A stretch of DNA of 64,000 nucleotides. It comes from Alloacidobacterium dinghuense. Lineage in GTDB: Bacteria; Acidobacteriota; Terriglobia; Terriglobales; Acidobacteriaceae. Under the pieces are notes generated by a model. The model saw only the letters and a list, made by a program, of their open reading frames with translations, made no database searches and was not told the DNA's origin. The stretch lies in the NCBI RefSeq assembly GCF_014274465.1, contig NZ_CP060394.1:5952001-6016000 (forward strand). The letters are read 5' to 3'. Below, piece after piece: positions 35,504 through 43,993 of the stretch; the stretch's first letter is position 1, and every line of letters starts with the position of its first letter. Made by a program: the position numbers and the translations under genes.

Positions 35504-37128
35504 CAGAGCGCCGAACCAACGGGGTCTTCACCGTCCTTGAAACCAAAATGCGATAAAAAGTTCGCCCAATTTAGTTTGGTCAGTTGAGTGGATCGCATGC
35601 CCGGTGTTGTTAGAACCGCCACGCGACCAGACCGCCCGCCTGGATCGAGTATCGCCGGTGGTGCAGCTTCTCCGAGCGGCACCGTCGCCAGAACAGGAAA
35701 CTTCGAGGCTTGTTCCAACTCGTAGGGTGTGGAGAAAGTCCGTCGTCCGTTTTCGGCAAGAAAGACCGCGAATGCGCCGATGAATAGCGAGCTAAGAACA
35801 GCGAGCACGGTATCGATCAGAGGTCTTGGGTGAACTGGCGTTGGTGAATAGGTGGGATACTGCACAACTGCCACATTCAGCAACTCGTGCGTGTCCATTG
35901 CATCTGCGATTTGAGCAGCATCACGTTTCTGCACGTACAGCTGGTAGTTATTCTCAGCATCGGTTACATCGTGCAGAAGCGACTTATAAGTGGTCTCCCC
36001 TCCTTCTGCCTTGTTCAACTGATCCTGTAAGCTGGCAATCGATGCAGCCAGAGCGGCACGGCGAGCCTTTAGGCCCTGAATCGCTGCCCTGTTCGAGTTA
36101 TAGCTCTGGTCCGCCGATTGCCAGGTCGGATTGACATCAGTGGTGACTTCTCCAAAGTGATTGGAGCGCGCGTCGTTGAGCGCCTTTTCGGTTGAAGCTA
36201 TTTGATCCTCCACCTGCTTCACCAGACGGTCGCCAGGTTTATATTTCGTGAGCAACTCAGTTCTCTGATTCTGCAATTGGATGAGAAGGGTGCTCATTTG
36301 ATCCATGTATCCGGAATCGGGAAGAGTTCTCTGCACGGTGTTCTGTCGTGCCGGGAGACGGCCTAATTCATCTTTGTCGGCTAGAATGCGCTTGTCCATC
36401 TCATCGACCTGGGCATCCGTGTTGCGCAAGTTCATCTCAGCGTCTGCAAGTTGCTGTTGCAGCCACGTCTCTCGATCGCCCGGCGAAGTTATGGATTGTT
36501 GTTGCTGGTAGGCGGAGAGCTTCTGCTGAGCTGCGGCCCACTGCGTCTTGTATTTTTCCGCTTCTTCCGCGAAGAACTTTGAAGCCCCGCGGGGACGTGT
36601 TAGATCCTGTTGTTTGGAGAGAAAAACGGCAAGCAAATGGTTCATGGTATCAGTCGCCGTTTTGGGATCGTGTTCTCTGAGTTCGACAGAGATCAAATGT
36701 GACTTTTTGGTCGGGGTAATATCAAGATGCTTTGCAAGGAACGAAGTGGCGCCCAAATGTTCCATCAATTCAGCTTGGCTACGATTTTGAACAGGAGTAT
36801 TCCGCCATCCCGGCGAAACCACTTCGTCCAGCACATCCTGGCTCTGCAGAACCTGGGCCTGCGAATTCAACTGCTCTTCGGTGACGTCGCTGGGTGGAGG
36901 CATGGCAGCAGTTGGCTCGGCGGTAATTGGCTGATTGCCGCGTGCATTTTGAATCAATAACACCATCTCGGAACTGTACTTCTTGTGCGTTCCAAAGATG
37001 AAAAGCATGGCCAGTAAAAAGGTTGCCAACGACGCCCAGAGAAACACTCGCCTTTGACGAAATGCGCTCTCTACGATGGATACGACAGAAGTATTGGATC
37101 GGCTGGCGATCGCTAAACTGTGGGACAT
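35503..37128 (-). CDS. Wzz/GumC-like polysaccharide co-polymerase
   Basis: 541-residue inner-membrane chain-length regulator. TM1 is at about 28-48 (WASLATFLLAMLFIFGTHK) followed by YSSEMVLLIQN, the classic Wzz start. The periplasmic part is long and helical (about 150-390, with coiled-coil regions near KTQWAAAQQKLSAYQ and LKARRAALAASIASLQDQL). A Pro-rich YPTYSPTPVHPRPLID precedes TM2 (about 440-460). The cytoplasmic tail of about 80 residues could contact the adjacent kinase-like protein. It is the first gene of a three-gene operon; the 516-bp upstream spacer likely holds its promoter. Confidence 0.9.
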   Translation of the reverse strand: MSHSLAIASRSNTSVVSIVESAFRQRRVFLWASLATFLLAMLFIFGTHKKYSSEMVLLIQNARGNQPITAEPTAAMPPPSDVTEEQLNSQAQVLQSQDVLDEVVSPGWRNTPVQNRSQAELMEHLGATSFLAKHLDITPTKKSHLISVELREHDPKTATDTMNHLLAVFLSKQQDLTRPRGASKFFAEEAEKYKTQWAAAQQKLSAYQQQQSITSPGDRETWLQQQLADAEMNLRNTDAQVDEMDKRILADKDELGRLPARQNTVQRTLPDSGYMDQMSTLLIQLQNQRTELLTKYKPGDRLVKQVEDQIASTEKALNDARSNHFGEVTTDVNPTWQSADQSYNSNRAAIQGLKARRAALAASIASLQDQLNKAEGGETTYKSLLHDVTDAENNYQLYVQKRDAAQIADAMDTHELLNVAVVQYPTYSPTPVHPRPLIDTVLAVLSSLFIGAFAVFLAENGRRTFSTPYELEQASKFPVLATVPLGEAAPPAILDPGGRSGRVAVLTTPGMRSTQLTKLNWANFLSHFGFKDGEDPVGSAL

Positions 37129-37644
37129 AAATCCTCGCGCTAACTTTCCGTTGCCAAAGTGTTACTGGTCAGATGTGAAACCCGAGAGGGTACACCAGCG
37201 TCATCTCAAATGCATGACCGAGTCTTTCAACTTAAGGTCCCCGGGCAGAAGAGCTAGCGATTGATATATGGTTTAGACCGTGCGAGCCGCCTCAAGGGTT
37301 GCATCTCACGGCCGGTATCAATGACTTCTTACAAACCGGTAACATTTTCTTTACAACGAGTCGGCAGGAAAAACGCGTCGAGCGGAAGTGGCTTAGATTC
37401 ACCACTTTCGTGGAAAGGGCGAAGATCAGCAGCAAAGGGATCAGCCGTAATGCATTAAAAGTCTCAGCTTTACCTTGTGGATCGATAGTACCCTTATTGA
37501 TTAGATTCTGACACGGGGAAACGAAAGTAGCAAGGGGTAATTGTTAACTTACTATGACGCAGTCACTTAACTAAATCCCTCATCATCAGAAACGGTCTTC
37601 GCCTGCAACGAGATGATTGTCGTAGAAGAAAAGTTGCTTCAGGG
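37129..37644. other. AT-rich spacer upstream of the wzz operon
   Basis: 516 bp with no supported gene. It is AT-rich with short frames only. It shares GTTAAGTGA (minus strand near 37565) with the leader at 21300-21320 (plus strand). It probably contains the promoter and a long leader for the wzz-kinase-OPX operon, plus the transcription end of the 37645 gene. I see no clear sigma-70 boxes to assign. Confidence 0.4.
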
Positions 37645-38217
37645 TTAAGGAGCGCTTGTACTAAAGGTAAGCAGGGAACCTGCTGCCAGATTTACCTGTT
37701 GTTTTGCGCCGGAAGTAGCGAATCCTCCCGAGTCTCCAGTTGTGCCTGCATGATCGTTGCGCAGATTGTAGCTGCCGCTTGTTAGCAGGTCTCCTCCTTG
37801 GGAGGGCCCCGGTCCGCTCCTGGTCCTGTTGTCGGTGTATATCTCGACTCCATCAATCGACATTGCGCGCAGCGAAAGCGATGCCGGCTGATCGTTGACT
37901 GCAGGCTGCACCGTTGCTACAACACCAGTTACTGTGGTCCCGACAACTGCATAGACTCGACCCTGGGGACTCACAAAATCTTCAGCAAGCACACCGGTCC
38001 AAATAGTGCCAGGCGTCGCAATGCGAGAACTCAAGCCCTCTTTCAATCGCACCTTAAAAGAGAGTCCGGTCGGAACGCGAAGGGATTGAGGCATTGTGCC
38101 AGAGACGGTACCGGATTGTGTGACGCGCGTAGTCTGAGCTTTGCTGTAGGAAACCAGCAAGGCTAGGCCAGCAACCAATAATCCAGGCGTAAGACGAAAA
38201 GGCCGTAGATTGTACAT
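37645..38217 (-). CDS. Secreted hypothetical protein of the exopolysaccharide locus
   Basis: 190-residue exported protein; signal peptide LTPGLLVAGLALLVSYSKAQ, cleaved near residue 28. The mature part is beta-rich and contains PTGLSFKVRLKEGLSSRIATPGTIWTGVLAEDFV followed by a VYAVVGTTVTGVVATVQ stretch, a pattern seen in small acidobacterial envelope proteins of unknown role. The C-terminal third is Gly/Ser-rich. AAGGAGG lies 5 bp before ATG. The upstream gene is a GT39-like transferase with a 45-bp gap, so it is probably in that operon. Not recognised as a known family. Confidence 0.65.
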   Translation of the reverse strand: MYNLRPFRLTPGLLVAGLALLVSYSKAQTTRVTQSGTVSGTMPQSLRVPTGLSFKVRLKEGLSSRIATPGTIWTGVLAEDFVSPQGRVYAVVGTTVTGVVATVQPAVNDQPASLSLRAMSIDGVEIYTDNRTRSGPGPSQGGDLLTSGSYNLRNDHAGTTGDSGGFATSGAKQQVNLAAGSLLTFSTSAP

Positions 38218-38262
38218 TTAAACCTCCTTCGCACGGAATTGAGTATGTAAACACGTCCCAAA

Positions 38263-39915
38263 TCAATTCTGCTTATTGGATGCCACGGGCTGCTTTTCCG
38301 CGCTGTCATTGTAGTGCAACTGATAAAGCTCCTGGCACTCCATAGCATGGATCGTATATCGGAAACCGATGATCCAGGGATCATATGGGCTGCAGAATTC
38401 AGATAGCTTTGTCATCGTCAACGCTGGATCGTGTGTAAATCCAAATTCGTCCGCTGCTTTTTTCGGCAGTACGACGTACTGCACATGATGTTCTTCGAGG
38501 TATTCAGGAATGCGGCCTGACGTCAAATATGGCACATAAGAAGGATCAACTAGTCCTCCTAGATCCAACAGTCTTCTGTTCCAGGTGTAACTGATGCGAC
38601 CAATATCAAATGCTGCTACGTCTGCGTCAGGAGGAAGATTCTGCAACATCCACACTCCCATCTTGCCATGCGTCCCGTTAATGTGCCCGATCCCATCAAT
38701 CGTAACGATTCGCCAAGTGCGAAGGGACGCAGTTCCTGCGACAACGAGTGCAATGACGGCAACGGTGGAGGTCCATGGAGTCTGACCTCTCGCCACTCTC
38801 TGAAGAAGCCATAGCGCTCCAAAGAAAAGACACGGGAACAGTAACAGAAGATTAAGAGGTTGGTAGCGGCCGCCATGACCGCCAGTTGGAAATGTAAGCA
38901 AGTAGATACACGAGTGGAGAACGGCCCATGAGAGTAGAAAGCTCACGCGCGGCAAGCGTTTAGACACCAGCGCATACACGCCGATGGCGGCCAGGATGAA
39001 AAGCAGAAAGCCATACAAGGCAAAGCTGCCATGTACCTCGTGCAGGCTCTGTATCTGCTGAACGTATCTTGTAGAAAACTGTCGCGGTAGCCGCTGAATC
39101 CATGCGCCGAGAAAGCGAATCATGGAGTGGACTGTGTGTGGGCCCCCGCTAGTATGGAAATAGAGCCATGTTCGCCCTTTTAGTGTAGCGGGCATGAACG
39201 AGTGAGATGTGTAGAAGTTTGATCCGAACAAAAGAACAAGGAACACTGCCCAGACAGCGAGAGCCGAGGTGATCTCAGAAAAGGTGCGCTTGACTTTCAA
39301 AGAGGAAAGCGCCAGCAAGGGTCCAAAAACCATCGCTTCTGGCCGTGTAATCGCGAGCAGGCCAGATCCAAGCCCCGCAAATACGGCGTTACGGCCGCGA
39401 TGAGGTCCGAGGTCAAACCAGAAGTAAATAGAGACGAGCACGAGCATGATGAAAAGCAAGTGCTCCATGCCAATTAAGCCCAGCCATATGAAATTCCCGC
39501 ACAGAGCAGGAGATGCAGCTAATACGAAACTGGAAAGAGGTGGCAATCCGTCTCTTCGCGAAAGTGTGAAGAGCAGCGGCCCAATCAATGCCAGCATGAT
39601 CCAACTAAACACGAAGTTGAATTTGACTGGATCGAAGTGCAGAAACTTGTAATTCGATGCCTGAATGCAGGCCCAGATCAGACTTGTGGCGCCAGACGAT
39701 GGCTTGCCAGGGATGAATCCAAGAACATCGTAACGAGCGAAATTACGCGCAACAGTTTGATGAATGTAAGAGTCGTCAAGCGGGAACCCGAATTGAATTT
39801 TCAGTGCACTCGCTAGAAAAAGAAAACATCCGGAATAGAGTATTAGGAGCAGCAGATATTGCAGCCACCAAACGGATGATTGAGAAGGAGTAATCGAATT
39901 GTCTGTTGGCGCCAT
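38263..39915 (-). CDS. GT39-like polytopic glycosyltransferase
   Basis: 550-residue membrane protein with about 11-12 TMs followed by a soluble C-terminal region (about 420-550). The first periplasmic loop has GFPLDDSYIHQTVARNFARYDVLGFIPGKPSSGATS (about 48-83): an Asp pair then IHxxxARN, as in PMT-type lipid-linked-sugar transferases. It likely adds a branch sugar at the outer face of the membrane. It sits in the minus-strand block with GT4 and GT8 genes. Donor and acceptor are unknown. Confidence 0.78.
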   Translation of the reverse strand: MAPTDNSITPSQSSVWWLQYLLLLILYSGCFLFLASALKIQFGFPLDDSYIHQTVARNFARYDVLGFIPGKPSSGATSLIWACIQASNYKFLHFDPVKFNFVFSWIMLALIGPLLFTLSRRDGLPPLSSFVLAASPALCGNFIWLGLIGMEHLLFIMLVLVSIYFWFDLGPHRGRNAVFAGLGSGLLAITRPEAMVFGPLLALSSLKVKRTFSEITSALAVWAVFLVLLFGSNFYTSHSFMPATLKGRTWLYFHTSGGPHTVHSMIRFLGAWIQRLPRQFSTRYVQQIQSLHEVHGSFALYGFLLFILAAIGVYALVSKRLPRVSFLLSWAVLHSCIYLLTFPTGGHGGRYQPLNLLLLFPCLFFGALWLLQRVARGQTPWTSTVAVIALVVAGTASLRTWRIVTIDGIGHINGTHGKMGVWMLQNLPPDADVAAFDIGRISYTWNRRLLDLGGLVDPSYVPYLTSGRIPEYLEEHHVQYVVLPKKAADEFGFTHDPALTMTKLSEFCSPYDPWIIGFRYTIHAMECQELYQLHYNDSAEKQPVASNKQN

Positions 39916-40001
39916 CCCGCTTGCGTCCTTAGGCAGACTCTAGCAACCGAATGTAAGAGTGTCTACTAACTTGTGTGCGCGTGCGCGCAACATATTTGGA
40001 A

Positions 40002-41132
40002 TCAGTTAGCGTAACGTCTTGCATAGACGCTCCGAAAACACTCCGCAAGTTTCAAGATATTCTTCTCTGCATCGAAGCGCTCGGTTGCGATTTCCAGGCT
40101 TCGTCTTCTCATTGTGAGCAGGCGCTGAGGATCAACGACTAAGCACTCGATTCTAGACCTCAAATCTTCCCTGCTGCCTGCATCTACTAGAAATCCAGTT
40201 TGATGCTCAACAATAATCTCTGGTATGCCTCCGACTCGGCTACCAATAAGAGCAAGTCCGTATCCTGCTGCCTCTTGAAAGACGAGGCCATATGGTTCTG
40301 CATAACTTGGTACTACCAATATGTCTGCATCTCGTATTAATTGGTGCCAGCGCAGCGTATATGGAAGGACTCCACAGTGCACATGAACGTTCTTATTCTG
40401 TATCTTTAGCTTTTCTTTAGTGAGGATGTGAAGCTCGGCCATATCGGAAAAGTATTTTGTGAAAACATCGAGAACATCCCAGCCGCCTTTTCGTTCGAAG
40501 TCTCCACCAATAAACAAGAGCTTAGGAATGCGCCGTTCACCAAAGTGGGGCTGCAAAAAGGTGGAGAGCCGCGCACCCGGTGGGATGACGCTTACTTTTC
40601 CTTCGTGTATGCCGTAGTCGTGAATCACCGATTGTCGAGCCCACTCCGTGAATACGGCAATATGTTCAGCGACTGCGAAGACTTTCCTGTCAAACGAAAT
40701 GTTAATCCGATATGTCCGCGGATGCAGGGTGGTCGTTTGCTTCGATGCGAGAGACGCTGTCATATCGGTTGTTACGATCGTTGGAATGCGTTTCATCAGC
40801 TCAACCGCACCGTATGCCTGGATCTGCGTGTGGAAATGCAACAGATCATAGGTGTTGGTTCGAAGAAGCCGTTCCGTTAAGATTCGGCTCGTTCTTCCGT
40901 ATGACCATTCGGCACGAGCGCGCCGAAGGTCAAGATTTCTACCTCCAGCATTAAGGACGGGAACAGATAACGAAGCCAATTTATTGATAACTCGTGTGGG
41001 CAGGCTGCGAGCCGAGTTATACCAATGTGAATCCAGATCAATATCGGAGATGGAGGCGAAACTGTCCCGCAGGATGGAGCCGTACGTCCTGTTGCCGATG
41101 ATATCGCTTTGAATGGACAGGACACGAAGCAT
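40002..41132 (-). CDS. GT4 family glycosyltransferase
   Basis: 376-residue GT-B enzyme. The N-terminal part begins MLRVLSIQSDIIGNRTYGSI; the donor half has FIGGDFERKGGWDVLDVF (about 212-229) and EPYGLVFQEAAGYGLALIGSRVGGIPE (about 288-314) with an EX7E arrangement. The usual Gly-rich acceptor loop near residue 15 is weak. It lies 81 bp after the GT8 gene and 86 bp before the GT39-like gene on the same strand. Confidence 0.87.
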   Translation of the reverse strand: MLRVLSIQSDIIGNRTYGSILRDSFASISDIDLDSHWYNSARSLPTRVINKLASLSVPVLNAGGRNLDLRRARAEWSYGRTSRILTERLLRTNTYDLLHFHTQIQAYGAVELMKRIPTIVTTDMTASLASKQTTTLHPRTYRINISFDRKVFAVAEHIAVFTEWARQSVIHDYGIHEGKVSVIPPGARLSTFLQPHFGERRIPKLLFIGGDFERKGGWDVLDVFTKYFSDMAELHILTKEKLKIQNKNVHVHCGVLPYTLRWHQLIRDADILVVPSYAEPYGLVFQEAAGYGLALIGSRVGGIPEIIVEHQTGFLVDAGSREDLRSRIECLVVDPQRLLTMRRRSLEIATERFDAEKNILKLAECFRSVYARRYAN

Positions 41133-41213
41133 CCTTTTCTCCGTATGTGAGTATATGGCTCGCTTTATGCTTCAAACATGGAATGATGAAATCCGAAGCT
41201 TTGGCAGCACCAA

Positions 41214-42164
41214 TCAAGACCTGGCGTCAGAGCCGGCTTTCAAATTCCTGAGCGCACGTGCAAACGAAGGTAAATGCCATTCCATTGCGCGTTGAAGTCT
41301 GCGGATCGACCGAAGCGGAAAGTTTGCGAAGGATCGATCGGGCGGCTCATAAACCGCCCAAGGAGTTTGTGCCAGATACTTGTAGTAGATCTCCTTGTAG
41401 TGCGGCTGCCAGCGATAAAACCAGGGCTTGTATTTGGAAGTGTAGTGGACCAATTTCGGCATGAGGCGAAGGCTGGCAAAGGTCTCACGGTCCAAACCCA
41501 ATTCTGCTGGCGCGAAACGCGGAAATAGAGCCTGCCAATTCCATTGATAACCGATATCGCAAATTCGACCGCGAAACACGCTGTTGATAGTGTCCTGGTC
41601 AGGGCTATGGATAATCGCTTGGTTTCTTTCTGCGAAATCAAGCAAGCGAGGTAAAACCTGATCGGCTCGCCATTGCTTGAGATTTACAAGCATTACGCCG
41701 GAGTTGACGTACAAGTCAGTTGGAGAAAAGCCAAGAGGCTCACGCTGCCGCCGGTTATAGGGTTCGCGCGCTGCTCCGACATAGGCATCTCCCAACGAGA
41801 AAGACCACAGTTCCTCAATATCCGAGCAGATGATGATATCGCTGTCCAGGTAAAGGATCTTATCAAGAGAGTGGTCTATGTATTCGGTCATGAAAAGGCG
41901 CAAATACATTGCGAAGGTGAGATGGCTATGCGTAGGCAGATGGTGATAATTTGTCGCTTGTGAATAGACGATCGTCTCGAGACAGCTGCCCTTTCGCTCA
42001 ATCATTGACTTGAGTTTTGTAACTTCTACCCCATCCATTTCGGATACGGAAGCCACAAATATTCGGAACGTGTTTCGAGCATTATTCTCCAGCAGGGAAG
42101 CGATTGACACAGCCACGTGCTGCCAGAACGCCCCGTCGATACAGAAAAGTACCGGTATGGTCAT
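41214..42164 (-). CDS. GT8 family glycosyltransferase
   Basis: 316-residue GT-A retaining glycosyltransferase similar to lipopolysaccharide glucosyl/galactosyltransferases. The metal-binding DXD is in ILYLDSDIIICSDIEELW (about 98-115), a second family motif is YVNSGVMLVNLKQWR (about 151-165), and the C-terminal HYTSKYKPW (about 241-249) matches the HxxxKPW motif. The N-terminus IPVLFCIDGAFWQHVAVSIASLLENN is the standard nucleotide-sugar-binding start. It is the first gene of the minus-strand glycosyltransferase block. Confidence 0.92.
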   Translation of the reverse strand: MTIPVLFCIDGAFWQHVAVSIASLLENNARNTFRIFVASVSEMDGVEVTKLKSMIERKGSCLETIVYSQATNYHHLPTHSHLTFAMYLRLFMTEYIDHSLDKILYLDSDIIICSDIEELWSFSLGDAYVGAAREPYNRRQREPLGFSPTDLYVNSGVMLVNLKQWRADQVLPRLLDFAERNQAIIHSPDQDTINSVFRGRICDIGYQWNWQALFPRFAPAELGLDRETFASLRLMPKLVHYTSKYKPWFYRWQPHYKEIYYKYLAQTPWAVYEPPDRSFANFPLRSIRRLQRAMEWHLPSFARALRNLKAGSDARS

Positions 42165-42514
42165 GGCGTACCTGTCGGTAAACTAAGGCGTTGTGACAAT
42201 AGCATGTACCTCAAAACCGGAATCTGTAAGGGCGAATCACGTTGTCTTGCGAATTAGGACGGACCTTGCTGGTTCATTCAATATTGTATCGTTCAATCTA
42301 ACTCTCTTTGTTTTTGACCTATTGGATGCAGAGACTTGCTTGTTTGCTGTTCCTCATCATCAAATGAGAAGTGCTCAAAAAGTCAGTCGAAAGCAATCTG
42401 CGTCGCGTTGTGTTGAAAATGTGAGCGCAAAACTCTGCATCTAAATCATTTCAATCCGTTGATCATAAGAGACGGCATTTGCAAGACTAGTTCGGATAGT
42501 CTTTAGCCATATCC
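42165..42514. other. Divergent spacer between GT8 and GT87-like genes
   Basis: 350 bp with no convincing gene; the 83-codon plus frame at 42193-42444 has no ribosome binding site or recognisable composition. It must contain promoters for both divergent genes. No clear operator or hairpin seen. Confidence 0.4.
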
Positions 42515-43834
42515 ATGAAAACCATTCGGACGACACCATTCATAACGTGTGTTGCACTCCTCATTGCCCTGCTGCCATGTGTAGCGCCACGTCTGCGACA
42601 TCCTCTGCCGGCGATGAAATGGGGAGACTTTAATGTCTATTTTTCAGGCGCCGTCCTAGTGCATGAGGGACTTGGCTCGCAACTGTACACAGGCGCCGAT
42701 GATGGAACAGACCCGCAAAAGAAGCCTGCTCGTCCTGGTGCCCCAATCGATAGAGCGGCCCGATCCCAAGGGATAACTGGCATAGATTATTACCTCTATC
42801 CACCGTTGCTGGCTGACATGCTGGTGCCGCTGACCTATGTTGGCCTCAGAACTGCGGCGCATATATGGATCGTCATCAATCTTGGATTGCTCCTGGCAAC
42901 AGCGATATGTCTCGCATCAGTGATCCGGGTGCGTTTAGTCGGTCTCTGGACAGGACTCCTCTTGGTGGGAGTAATTTGCTTCTCCCCGGTAGTCGACTGC
43001 ATTTCATATGGGCAAATAACAATTTTCCTATTATTCCTTTGGGCTTTGGGGACTGCTTTATATGCGAAGGGCTATACCACTTCGTCAGGAATCATCTTTG
43101 CGCTGGCAGCTGCAATCAAATTGACACCAGCGATCGTTCTCATTCCTTTTATCGTTTGGAGGAATTGGAAATGGATCATCTCCTTCCTGGCTTCCTTCTC
43201 CGCATTTACGGCAGCGACGCTCTATATCAACGCGCCTTCAACGCTGATCCTGTATTTTCGACGCATAACCCCAGCCATGTCGCGCTCTATCCCGCAGATT
43301 CCAAACCTGTCGATCTCATCGAGCACGCAGTTGATGATAGCCGCGTTGCGAGGAATACCGATTTTTCCTGATCCGGCAGTTCTTCCCGCGAAGGTAGTAC
43401 TCGCTGGAAAAACTGTCTCGCTGTTGCTCACCCTGGCTCTTATATTCACGATTGCGAGACTGGGACAAAATCTTGCCATGAAGAGCCAGATCGTCGTTCT
43501 AGCTCTCCTTGCATTGGCATCGCCTCTGCTCTCTCCTGTTTCTTGGCTACATGCCTATGCGATCGCATTCGTGGCTTTTGCGGTTCTTTGGTCTGAAGCC
43601 CTGCGGTCGCGATTCTCTATTCCGTACCTGAGTCTTCTGACGTTTGCTTCAATTACGGTCGGTAGCTACGCGTGGCTTGCCATGCTGCTGAAGGTGGCGC
43701 ACCTGCGCCATGACATTCTGACTGCGTCCCTCGGATTGACTCAGCTAATCGCTCTCTGCGCGCTGGTCTTTTATCGACTCACTGGCATTGGAAAGAAAAT
43801 GCAGACCCCTGCGATTGGCGAAATAGCCATTTAG
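42515..43834 (+). CDS. GT87-like (DUF2029) polytopic glycosyltransferase
   Basis: 439-residue membrane protein with about 10-11 TMs. The first loop has MKWGDFNVYFSGAVLVHEGLGSQLYTG (about 34-60) and a DYYLYPPLLADMLVPLTYVG motif (about 92-111), both characteristic of GT87/DUF2029 mannosyltransferase-like enzymes. A later ASPLLSPVSWLHAYAI motif fits the family too. It marks the right end of the exopolysaccharide locus and is a paralogue of 20031-21284. A rho-independent terminator follows 48 bp after its stop. Confidence 0.78.
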   Translation: MKTIRTTPFITCVALLIALLPCVAPRLRHPLPAMKWGDFNVYFSGAVLVHEGLGSQLYTGADDGTDPQKKPARPGAPIDRAARSQGITGIDYYLYPPLLADMLVPLTYVGLRTAAHIWIVINLGLLLATAICLASVIRVRLVGLWTGLLLVGVICFSPVVDCISYGQITIFLLFLWALGTALYAKGYTTSSGIIFALAAAIKLTPAIVLIPFIVWRNWKWIISFLASFSAFTAATLYINAPSTLILYFRRITPAMSRSIPQIPNLSISSSTQLMIAALRGIPIFPDPAVLPAKVVLAGKTVSLLLTLALIFTIARLGQNLAMKSQIVVLALLALASPLLSPVSWLHAYAIAFVAFAVLWSEALRSRFSIPYLSLLTFASITVGSYAWLAMLLKVAHLRHDILTASLGLTQLIALCALVFYRLTGIGKKMQTPAIGEIAI

Positions 43835-43882
43835 ATTCGGATCTGAGAGCGGAGAACCCTTTGGCAAGCCAGCCGTTCAGGG

Positions 43883-43917
43883 GGCAGCAGAGATTTAGGG
43901 TCTTGGGCTGCCTTTTT
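43883..43917 (+). terminator. Rho-independent terminator of the GT87-like gene
   Basis: GGCAGC (43883-43888) pairs with GCTGCC (43907-43912), with AGA/TCT able to extend the stem, followed by TTTTT. It separates the exopolysaccharide locus from the GH2/LacI block. Confidence 0.75.
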
Positions 43918-43962
43918 CGTGCACAGGCTGTTTCTATCATTTATTGTTTTTGTGGTTGGAAT

Positions 43963-43976
43963 TGAAAGCGGTTTCA
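43963..43976 (+). promoter_or_regulatory. LacI-type operator before the first GH2 gene
   Basis: TGAAAGCGGTTTCA is a near-perfect palindrome of the TGxAAxCGxTTxCA form bound by many LacI-family regulators (one non-complementary position each side of the CG). It lies 17 bp before the ATG at 43994, in position to block initiation. A LacI gene follows the GH2 gene. Confidence 0.7.
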
Positions 43977-43993
43977 TTTTGTCAGGAAAAGAT

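Noticed and set aside
42193-42444. 83-codon plus-strand frame between GT8 and GT87-like genes
   Set aside because: No ribosome binding site, no recognisable domain, and located in a divergent promoter region.
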